In this document: one piece after another, positions 7,417-13,972 of the stretch
How positions within the stretch are numbered: position 1 is the first letter of the stretch
How the letters are laid out: each line of letters begins with the position of its first letter
Assembly: GCA_046724665.1 (NCBI GenBank)
Contig: JBKOWZ010000225.1
Span: 1 to 15,540 of the forward strand
Direction of reading: 5' to 3'
DNA: 15,540 bases
DNA from: Actinocrinis sp046724665
Lineage (GTDB): Bacteria > Actinomycetota > Actinomycetes > Streptomycetales > Catenulisporaceae
Notes under the pieces: generated by a model
Told to the model about the DNA's origin: nothing
What the model saw: only the letters and a program-made list of their open reading frames with translations
The model's database searches: none
Position numbers and translations under genes: made by a program

Positions 7417-8664
7417 TTGTACGGTCACCAGGGGCAGGTCGGCGGACAGACGTCGCGGGTCGAGGGCTCGTGGCGGTTCTCCACGAGCGGGCACACGGTG
7501 GTTGCGGCGGGAGATCCGCTGGCCCGGGGCGTGGCGGCCAAGGTCGAGACCCGGGACTTCTTCGCCACGCAGGAGATCGTCGATAGTTCGAACGCTGCGC
7601 TCGAGCGCGTAGGCTCACCGCTGCGCCTGGAGCCCTCCGCGGACGTGCCGGTGCCGCTGCGAGACAAGGGCCTGCTACGCGTCAGTCCGGTGCGCGTCTT
7701 CAGCAACAGCGTCGAGACGAAGCAGTTGCGCGGCGACGAGCTGCTCTCGGTCACTGAGTGCAACGTGGTCGCCGACCTGCTGGCCGGCGAGGGCAACTGG
7801 CGCGCGGTCTACCGCACCGCCGACTCCGAGACCGAACGCGGCCAGTCCCTCACCGATGTCGAATACGGGTTGGCCATCTATCCGCGCCTGCTCACGCGCC
7901 CGCAGCTGACCGTGCCGGAGCTGGTCAAGCAGCTGCCTCACGACAACGACGACCACATCGAGTTCACCTGGCGCAACCCCGACGGCGCCGAGTTTCCGAT
8001 CAAGGCCATCGTCACGAGCGACGAGAACGAGGGCGACTCCGCCGCCAAGAAGGAGGCCGTCCGGCAGTTGACCGCGACGGGCCTGAACCCGCAGACGGCT
8101 GAGACGCTCGGGCGCATCATCAATGCGAGCTTCGTGACGAGCCCGGTCGTTCAGCAGCTTTTCATCGATCTGGTGCGCACGAAGGCGGTCTTCGGCCCGG
8201 AGCCGATCGATGACCTTCCGACGATCCTGCGAGCGGCTCGGGACGAGCTCAAGGCGCAGCTAGGTCAGCCTTATCCGCCGTACGACGACGCGAACGCCGA
8301 AACGCGGCGCGCGATCGCGGAGCGCTTCGGCGTCAACGAGGCGGTCGCGCCCCGGGTCGGCGAGGTCTTCGCGATCCTGAGCACGCGGACCTGGACGCCG
8401 CAGGAGAAGGCGCTCGCCGCCGACGCCGAGGCGAAGTACCCGGACATGCTGCCGTGGACCTATCACCTGGCCATCGTCATCGCGGTGGACGGCGGCGCGC
8501 GGATCACCCTGGAGAACTACAACCGGCGCGATGACCAGCACGGCCCGGCCAGGTGGTACTTCTCCATGTACGGGCCCGAACCCGAGCGGCTCTTCCACAG
8601 CCAGCACGCGCCGGAGACCGCCGCGCCGATCACTCTCCTGCTGCGAAAGCCCGCCAAGTCCTAG
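7417..8664 (+). CDS. Putative papain-like peptidase/toxin-type protein
   Basis: 415 residues from TTG 7417, with no signal peptide or membrane helix. The N-terminal 80 residues look irregular. The only Cys, C115, lies in SVTECNVVADLLAGEGN. Near the end, APRVGEVFAI (311-320) and YHLAIVIAVDGGARITLENYNR (349-370, split here as YHLAIVIAVDG then GARITLENYNR) give H350 and N367, then WYFSMYGP (380-387). Cys, then His, then Asn on neighbouring strands matches the order of papain-fold peptidases. The His / TLEN / WYF pattern resembles C-terminal domains I recall from toxin-like proteins of actinobacterial contractile injection and polymorphic toxin loci; I cannot name the family. Its position beside the SLOG and TIR genes suggests an effector or accessory part. 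An unrelated hypothetical protein is the alternative. The stop overlaps that of the convergent MFS gene. Confidence 0.6.
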   Translation: MYGHQGQVGGQTSRVEGSWRFSTSGHTVVAAGDPLARGVAAKVETRDFFATQEIVDSSNAALERVGSPLRLEPSADVPVPLRDKGLLRVSPVRVFSNSVETKQLRGDELLSVTECNVVADLLAGEGNWRAVYRTADSETERGQSLTDVEYGLAIYPRLLTRPQLTVPELVKQLPHDNDDHIEFTWRNPDGAEFPIKAIVTSDENEGDSAAKKEAVRQLTATGLNPQTAETLGRIINASFVTSPVVQQLFIDLVRTKAVFGPEPIDDLPTILRAARDELKAQLGQPYPPYDDANAETRRAIAERFGVNEAVAPRVGEVFAILSTRTWTPQEKALAADAEAKYPDMLPWTYHLAIVIAVDGGARITLENYNRRDDQHGPARWYFSMYGPEPERLFHSQHAPETAAPITLLLRKPAKS

Positions 8665-10013
8665 CCCTGGTCCGTGTCGGCCGCGCGGATCGCCTTTCGG
8701 GTCAGCCCGAAGCAGAACGCTGTCAGCAGCGACGCGCCGGTGATGTAGAAGAAGCTGCTGCTTCCGTAGGCGTCAACCAGGAATCCGACCACCGCGACCG
8801 AGACCGGGAACAGGCTGACGCCGCTGAACATGATCGCTGACATGGTCCGGCCGAGCAGGTGCGGCGGCGTTCCCTTCTGGACGGTGGTCACGACCAGCAC
8901 GTTGGTGACGGTCGCGGCCACTCCCGCGAGCAGGAGCAGCACCGCGGCGCCCGCGAGGCCGGCCAGTGGCGTCAGCGTGACGCACGCGGCGAGGACGAGC
9001 CCGGAGAGCATGGCGGCGCGGCCGCGGGAGCGGACCGAGGCGAAGCCCGCCGCGAACAGGCCGCCGATCATCGAGCCCGCGGCGAACGCGGCGAGCATGA
9101 TGCCGAGACCCCGCGCGCCGGCCCCGAATTCACCGGTGGCGAGGGCCGGCAGCGCGACCCGGTTCAGGCCGCCCATCGTCAGGTTCGCCACGATCGTGAC
9201 GACGAGGATCGCGCGCAGCAGCGGGGAGGCGCGCAGCAGTCCGAGCAGTCCCTTCGGCTCGTGCGCCCCGGCGCCCTCCGCCTTCTTGGCGGAGGGCGCC
9301 GCGGTCCGCAGCCGGGCGATGGTCACCAGCGTGAGCGCGGAGACCGCGAAGGTCGCGGCGTCGATGCCGAAGGCGGTGGCCGGATCGGCGAACCCGACGA
9401 CAAGCCCTGCGACGCTCGGCCCGATCAGCCCGGCGGCGTACGTGATCGTGGTGTTGAGCGCGTTGCCCGCGGCGAGGTCCTCGGCGGGCAGCACACTCGG
9501 CATGACCGCCCACTCGGCCGGCATGAACAGCCCGGCCAGCAGGCCTACCGGCCCGGCGAGCAGGCCGATCGCCACGGTGCCGCCCCAGCCGGTGGCCGCC
9601 ACCGTCGCCAGGCCGGCCGCGAGCAGCATGCGGCCGAGGTCGGAGACCGCCATGATCCGCACGGCCCCGTAGCGGTCCACCAGGATCCCGGCCATCGGCG
9701 TGGTGATCAGCCGGCCGAATCCGAACGCGGAGACCACCAGGCCGATCTGCGCGGCCGTGCCGCCGCGCGCGAAGATCAGCAGCGGCAGCGCCACGACCTG
9801 GAAGGCGTTGCCGAACTCTGAGACCGCCTGGCCCAGCACCAGGAACCGGAACGGCCGCACCCGCAGCGGCGCGACCGTCAGCCGGGGCCGGAAGCGGGCA
9901 CGGGGCGTCGCGGTCGCGGTGGCCGCCGTGTTCGCCGTGGTCGCAGGGGTATGCGCCGCCGTCACGGATTCCTGTGCTGATTCCCGGACGGACTCCTGCT
10001 CGGTGTCAGCCAT
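8661..10013 (-). CDS. MFS exporter (MFS_3/EntS-like), likely RiPP export
   Basis: 450 residues from ATG 10013. A polar, Ala/Thr-rich N-terminal tail of about 50 residues precedes roughly twelve hydrophobic segments. The loop between helices 2 and 3 carries GILVDRYGAVRIM (109-121), a form of the major facilitator GxxxDRxGRR motif, and the general pattern fits the MFS_3 exporter branch (siderophore and macrolide efflux proteins). It acts in the cytoplasmic membrane, probably using the proton gradient. Its start overlaps the P450 stop by 8 nt (ATGGCTGA), so it is translationally coupled and the last gene of the RiPP operon. Export of, or self-resistance to, the mature peptide is the likely job. 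A longer reading from 10037 is less likely because it reaches further into the P450 gene. Confidence 0.88.
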   Translation of the reverse strand: MADTEQESVRESAQESVTAAHTPATTANTAATATATPRARFRPRLTVAPLRVRPFRFLVLGQAVSEFGNAFQVVALPLLIFARGGTAAQIGLVVSAFGFGRLITTPMAGILVDRYGAVRIMAVSDLGRMLLAAGLATVAATGWGGTVAIGLLAGPVGLLAGLFMPAEWAVMPSVLPAEDLAAGNALNTTITYAAGLIGPSVAGLVVGFADPATAFGIDAATFAVSALTLVTIARLRTAAPSAKKAEGAGAHEPKGLLGLLRASPLLRAILVVTIVANLTMGGLNRVALPALATGEFGAGARGLGIMLAAFAAGSMIGGLFAAGFASVRSRGRAAMLSGLVLAACVTLTPLAGLAGAAVLLLLAGVAATVTNVLVVTTVQKGTPPHLLGRTMSAIMFSGVSLFPVSVAVVGFLVDAYGSSSFFYITGASLLTAFCFGLTRKAIRAADTDQG

Positions 10014-11202
10014 GGAGCACCACCGGCAGCGACTCAAGCCCGCGCAGCATGATCGTGTCGCGCCAGGGCAGCGACGCCTCGTCGGCGGCCAGTTCGATGT
10101 GCGGGAAGCGCGAGATCAGCCCGCCGAGCGCGACTTCCGCTTCCAGCCGGCCGAGGAACGCGCCGAGGCAGCGGTGGATGCCGTACCCGAAAGCGAGATG
10201 TCCGGGGTCGCCCCGGCGCACCAGCAGCCGGTCCGGTTCCGGGAAACGCTTCGGGTCGCGGTTGGCCGCGCCGAGCGAGAGCATGACCAACTCGCCCTCC
10301 GGGATCGTCACGCCGCGCACGTCCACCGGCTGCGCGGTGAAGCGGATCGTGGCCATGCACACCGGCGCCTCGTAGCGCAGGAACTCGTCCACCGCGGTGG
10401 GGAGTATGTCCGGGTTCGCATGCAGGTCGGCCAGCTGATCAGGGTTCTTCAGCAGCGCGAGCAGCGACGTGCCGAGCAGGTTGACCGTGGTCTCGTGCCC
10501 GCCGATCAGCAGCAGGTAGACCATCGCGACCACCTCCCGCTCGGACAGCCGGCCGTCCCCGCTCGCCTCGACCAGCCCGCTCAGCAGGTCGTCCGTCGGC
10601 CGCGCGCGCCGGTCGGCGATCTGCGCCTCGAAGTACTCGACCAGTTCCTGCGTGGCGCGGGCGAAGTTCTCCGGCCCGCTGTCCGTCAGGATGTCGGTGG
10701 ACCAGTGCCGGAACAGGTCGCGGTCGCCGTGCGGGAAGCCCAGCAGCTCGCAGATGACCGTCATCGGCAGCGGCAGGGCGAAGTCGAGCACGAAGTCGGC
10801 GCGCTCCCGCTCGGCCAGGCCGTCCAGCAGCCGGCCGGCGATGCGCTCGACCATCGGCCGCATCGCCTTGACCCGCCCCGGGGTGAACGCGCCGTGGATC
10901 AGCTGGCGCAGCCGGGTGTGGTCCGGCGGGTCGCTGTTGAGCATGTGCACGATGTCCGCGCCGATCTTCGAGCCGCCGACCCGCCGCTGCTGGATCTCCC
11001 GGGCGCGGCGCGCGTCCTGGCCGAGCCGGGGGTCCGCGAGCGCGGCGCGCACGTCGTCGTACCCTGTCATCAGCCACATCGGCAGGCCGTCGTCGTCGGT
11101 CATCACGGACACCGGCGAGGCTTCGCGCAGCCGGGCGAAGAGCGGGTACGGATTGCGGGTCAGCTCGCCGTCCGCCGGCGTCGCAGCGTCCTGCGTGGAC
11201 AA
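10006..11202 (-). CDS. Cytochrome P450
   Basis: 398 residues, the usual size of a soluble bacterial P450. Visible motifs: C-helix DPPDHTRLR (91-99), I-helix oxygen-binding GGHETT (234-239), ExxR as EFLR (273-276) and the heme loop FGYGIHRCLG (338-347) with axial C345. It would hydroxylate or couple positions on the modified peptide using electrons from a ferredoxin; no ferredoxin gene is visible nearby. TTG 11202 is the start because a strong GGAGGG lies a few nt upstream in the 28-nt gap after the radical SAM gene; no in-frame ATG precedes the conserved NPYPLFARLR. It resembles the CYP105/107 group common in actinobacterial natural-product clusters. The substrate is unknown, and the predicted core peptide has no Tyr or Trp, so hydroxylation or decarboxylation is as plausible as cross-linking. 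Confidence 0.95.
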   Translation of the reverse strand: MSTQDAATPADGELTRNPYPLFARLREASPVSVMTDDDGLPMWLMTGYDDVRAALADPRLGQDARRAREIQQRRVGGSKIGADIVHMLNSDPPDHTRLRQLIHGAFTPGRVKAMRPMVERIAGRLLDGLAERERADFVLDFALPLPMTVICELLGFPHGDRDLFRHWSTDILTDSGPENFARATQELVEYFEAQIADRRARPTDDLLSGLVEASGDGRLSEREVVAMVYLLLIGGHETTVNLLGTSLLALLKNPDQLADLHANPDILPTAVDEFLRYEAPVCMATIRFTAQPVDVRGVTIPEGELVMLSLGAANRDPKRFPEPDRLLVRRGDPGHLAFGYGIHRCLGAFLGRLEAEVALGGLISRFPHIELAADEASLPWRDTIMLRGLESLPVVLHG

Positions 11203-11206
11203 GGGT

Positions 11207-11212
11207 CCCTCC
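11207..11212 (-). promoter_or_regulatory. Ribosome binding site for the TTG-started P450
   Basis: On the minus strand GGAGGG lies 4 nt before TTG 11202. It is the best ribosome site between the radical SAM stop (11231) and the P450 core, and it supports this rare start. Confidence 0.7.
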
Positions 11213-11230
11213 GGATCTATTCGGCGCCGT

Positions 11231-13723
11231 TCAGACGATCATCGACGGGTTGGGCCAGCGGTGCACCCTCGCGGGCAGCCACCAGGCCAGGCCGCCCTGC
11301 TCGGCCACCAGGTCCGCCTCGCGCAGCGGATCGAGCATCCCTGCGGGCAGTTCGGCCACGGCGACACCCTCCAGCAGCGGTTCGATCGCGGCGAGCACGT
11401 CCGGTTCGTCGAGCGTGATGATGTCCAGCGTGCCGCGCCGCCGGTCGCGCACCTCGACGAAGCCGGGGCCACGCCGGAAAACGCACATGCAGGGCAGGTA
11501 CCGCTCCCGCCATTCTCGCGCGACGACCGGGTCGGCGCCGTGAACCGCGGAGGGCGGAAAGAGGTGAGAGAACCTGCGTGTGTTGACACAGCCGTCGTCG
11601 CAAGACGCCGTCCAGCTCACCGCCGCGCCGAGCGCCGTCAACTCGCGCAGCAGCACGAGCGCGTCAGTGGACTGCGATGAGGCGTCCTCGCACAGCCGCA
11701 CCGGGTCGCCGATGCGCATGTAGCGCCGCCCCGAGCGGTACAGCTTCGCGGCGGTCGCGCTGAGCGGCGCGGTCAGCGTCTCGGTGTCGAACGCCGCGTC
11801 GGGCAGGAACAGCCGGGTGTCCCAGTTGGTGCTACGAGCCGCACGCTGCTGTACGCGCATCAGCAGTTGGTTGTCGGCCTCGACGGCGACGTGCACGACG
11901 TGCCCGCCGTCGTGGAAGAGCAGCCCGAGCCGCGTCCACCGCTCGATCAGCTCACTGACGAACGGTTCGCCGCCGGGTACGCGCGCCGCGAGCGACGCCG
12001 GATTGCGCGGCTTCGCGAGCAGCCGGAACAGTTCGAGCTCCGTCGGATCGCGCAGTTCGATGACGTGCCAGTCGTATCCGGGTCTGGTGTTCGTCAGCAC
12101 GATGCGATCGCCGAGGTCGTCCTGGCTCAGCGAGCTGTCCGGGTGGTTGCCGATCCACACCGCCAGCGCGTCGGCGAGGCCGCGTGCCAGGTCGTCACCG
12201 ATGCCGCGTGACGGCGCCATGAAGACGTAGGCCAGATCCATCAGCTCGGGCTCCGGCAGCTGGTAGGTGTGCCGGTACTGAATCGCCGGGCGCAGCACGT
12301 CGAAGCCTAGTTCGGGGCGGTTGGCGTACGGACTGAACCGCTCGACCACGATGCGCGCCTCGCCGGACGGCGGGTCCAGGTGGTGCAGCGCGGGCAGCTG
12401 ATCGATGACTGAGACGTAGTCCTCGTCGTGCTCGCCGGGGAAGCCGTACAGGTAGTTCCACGTCATGGTGACCCCGGCGCTCTGCGCGTCACGCAGGGCC
12501 CTGACGTTCTGGCAGCCGCTGATGCCCTTGTCCATGATCCGCAGGACGCGGGAGGAGAGGTTCTCGATGCCGGGCTGCACCTGCACGACACCCGCCTCGC
12601 GCAACGCGTCGAACTGTTCGCGGCGCAGGTTCGCCTTGACTTCGAAGTGCAGCCGCAGGTCGTATCCGGACTGTGCGAAGCGCGGCAGGGCGGTGTCGAA
12701 GTATCCGAGGTCGAGGATGTTGTCCACGACGATGAAGTCGAGGATCTGGTGGCGCCGGGCGAGGCCGAGCACCTCGGCGGCGAACGCCTCGGGCGGCTTG
12801 CTGCGGAACTGCATGGACGAGCCGTTGAGCCCGCAGAACGTGCAGTGGTGCTTCTCGCCCCACCAGCAGCCGCGCGCGCCTTCGACCACGAGCTTGGGCT
12901 CGATCCAGCCGGCCGCGGCCGAGGACTCGAGCCGGTCGAAGTACGCGTCGTGGTCGGGCGCCGCGATCGCGGACGGCGGCAGCGGCGCGGACGGCATCGG
13001 GTTCGCCACGCTCGTGCCGTCGGCCGCGCGATGGCACAGGCCGTCGATCGCGGCGAAGCGTGCCCGGCCTGACGCGTCCGCCGCGTCATTCGCGCCGGTT
13101 CCGCTGGTTTCCTCGATGGCTGACAGGAGCGCGGGCAGCGCCAGTTCGCCCTCGCCGCGGATGACGAAATCGACGAACGGGAAGGCACGGTGCAGCGCGG
13201 CGCCCTGCGGTCCGTCGCAGTTCGCGCCGCCGAACACGGTCAGTGTCTGCGGCCTGATGCGCTTGATGGCGCGCGCGGCGGCAAGGCTCGCGGTGTTCTG
13301 TTGGAAGGTGGTGGTGAAGCCGACCAGGTCGGGTTCGAGGCGGGCGAGGTCGTCGGCGAGCAGCGCGATGAAGGCGGGGGTGCGCGCGCGCACGGCGCTG
13401 GCGAGTTCGAGTTCCTCGTCGGTCGCGCCGTTGCCCCGCATGAAGCCGGCGTATTCGGGGTCGAACCCGGCCGCCGGCTCGTCGTACAAGGCCCCTGCGA
13501 AGGCCCAGTCGCCGAGGCCGAGGAAGTAGGAGCGGTCGGAGAAGTAGCGGTAGTCGTCGCCGCTCAGCCCGAACTCCCGCGACGCCCAGTCGGCGAAGTC
13601 CAGGTTCGCGTACCGCGCGGTGGCGTCGTGGCCCGCGCGCCGCGCGACCGCGCCGAGGATCCCGACCGCGAGGGACGGGGTGTCGAGGGCGCCCCACGGC
13701 ATGTGCACCAGGACGACGCGCAT
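11231..13723 (-). CDS. B12-binding radical SAM RiPP maturase, probable C-methyltransferase
   Basis: 830 residues from ATG 13723 (AGGAG 10 nt upstream; the frame is open further but the family begins here with MRVVLVHMPWG). Residues 1-205 are a cobalamin-binding-type Rossmann domain (PDLVGFTTTFQQN 131-143, VFGGANCDG 163-171, FVIRGEGE 186-193). The radical SAM core (about 275-520) has its cluster cysteines in RGCWWGEKHHCTFCGLNG (C286, C294, C297). This CX7CX2C spacing and the GCWWG/CGLN wording are typical of the TIGR03975 family (RiPP maturation radical SAM protein 1). Residues about 555-615 look like a winged helix, which might bind the leader. Residues about 640-830 are an extra domain containing MCVFRRGPGFVEVRDRRRG, which I tentatively relate to DUF5825, often a separate protein. 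It likely methylates unactivated carbons of the precursor, using SAM and B12. Family is firm; product is inferred. Confidence 0.92.
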   Translation of the reverse strand: MRVVLVHMPWGALDTPSLAVGILGAVARRAGHDATARYANLDFADWASREFGLSGDDYRYFSDRSYFLGLGDWAFAGALYDEPAAGFDPEYAGFMRGNGATDEELELASAVRARTPAFIALLADDLARLEPDLVGFTTTFQQNTASLAAARAIKRIRPQTLTVFGGANCDGPQGAALHRAFPFVDFVIRGEGELALPALLSAIEETSGTGANDAADASGRARFAAIDGLCHRAADGTSVANPMPSAPLPPSAIAAPDHDAYFDRLESSAAAGWIEPKLVVEGARGCWWGEKHHCTFCGLNGSSMQFRSKPPEAFAAEVLGLARRHQILDFIVVDNILDLGYFDTALPRFAQSGYDLRLHFEVKANLRREQFDALREAGVVQVQPGIENLSSRVLRIMDKGISGCQNVRALRDAQSAGVTMTWNYLYGFPGEHDEDYVSVIDQLPALHHLDPPSGEARIVVERFSPYANRPELGFDVLRPAIQYRHTYQLPEPELMDLAYVFMAPSRGIGDDLARGLADALAVWIGNHPDSSLSQDDLGDRIVLTNTRPGYDWHVIELRDPTELELFRLLAKPRNPASLAARVPGGEPFVSELIERWTRLGLLFHDGGHVVHVAVEADNQLLMRVQQRAARSTNWDTRLFLPDAAFDTETLTAPLSATAAKLYRSGRRYMRIGDPVRLCEDASSQSTDALVLLRELTALGAAVSWTASCDDGCVNTRRFSHLFPPSAVHGADPVVAREWRERYLPCMCVFRRGPGFVEVRDRRRGTLDIITLDEPDVLAAIEPLLEGVAVAELPAGMLDPLREADLVAEQGGLAWWLPARVHRWPNPSMIV

Positions 13724-13747
13724 CGCCTTCACGCTCCTGTCGAGGGC

Positions 13748-13778
13748 CGGCCGGGACGCCGGGGAGCGGTCCCGGCCG
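13748..13778 (-). terminator. Hairpin between precursor and radical SAM gene (attenuator-like)
   Basis: A perfect 10-bp stem, CGGCCGGGAC (13748-13757) pairing with GTCCCGGCCG (13769-13778), closes an 11-nt loop. There is no T-run after it on the minus strand, so full termination is unlikely. RiPP operons often need far more precursor than enzyme, and a hairpin just after the precursor gene can stabilise the 5' transcript or partly stop transcription. It begins about 25 nt before the radical SAM start codon. Confidence 0.55.
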
Positions 13779-13784
13779 ACTGTG

Positions 13785-13839
13785 TACTCGAGTGTCACTG
13801 GATACTCGAGTGCTGCTGGGTACTCGGGGTCTTACTCGG
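13785..13839. repeat. Short tandem repeats with ACTCGAGT palindromes after the precursor
   Basis: Two 18-bp units begin at 13785 and 13803, both TACTCGAGTG followed by a related tail (TCACTGGA, CTGCTGGG). Shorter copies follow as TACTCGGGGTC (13821) and TACTCGGC (13833). The full units contain the 8-bp palindrome ACTCGAGT (13786-13793, 13804-13811). The last copy includes the precursor's TAA stop, read on the minus strand as GAGTAA against GAGTAC or GAGTAT in the others. Confidence 0.65.
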
Positions 13840-13972
13840 CCGGCTCGACCGGCACGGGGACCGGCTTGGCGTCGGCGATGTCCGCGATCTTGAAGGAGTT
13901 CTTCACGATCACCGCTCCGCGGTCCTGCTCCATCGTCGCGATCGGGTCGTGCTGAATGCTGCGACGCTTCAT
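13832..13972 (-). CDS. RiPP precursor peptide (46 aa)
   Basis: 46 residues, too small for most gene callers. It starts MKRRSIQHDPIATMEQDRGA, continues VIVKNSFKIADIADAK and ends PVPVPVEPAE. ATG 13972 overlaps the peptidase stop by ATGA and has a near-perfect AGGAGG 6 nt upstream, the strongest ribosome site seen in the window. The first 30 or so residues, charged and amphipathic with IVKNSFKIADIADA, look like a leader; the Val-Pro tail looks like the core. It has no Cys, Tyr or Trp and one Phe, so thioether, thiazole and biaryl classes fit poorly. Val and Pro carbons are known B12 radical SAM methylation sites in bottromycins. It lies between the peptidase and radical SAM genes. Precursor identity is strong by position and size; the leader/core border is a guess. 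Confidence 0.82.
   Translation of the reverse strand: MKRRSIQHDPIATMEQDRGAVIVKNSFKIADIADAKPVPVPVEPAE

Noticed and set aside
9700..11418. Plus-strand 572-aa open frame
   Set aside because: Antisense to the MFS and P450 genes, whose motifs are intact; its composition is typical of a shadow frame.
13724..13798. Extended radical SAM start at GTG 13798
   Set aside because: The extension crosses the hairpin and repeat region, and the family's N-terminus matches MRVVLVHMPWG at 13723, which has a usable ribosome site.
13832..13972. FxSxx-COOH precursor to go with the FxsC-like protein
   Set aside because: The precursor ends in EPAE, not FxSxx, and lies with a B12-type radical SAM enzyme far from the FxsC-like gene. 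I treat the two systems as separate.
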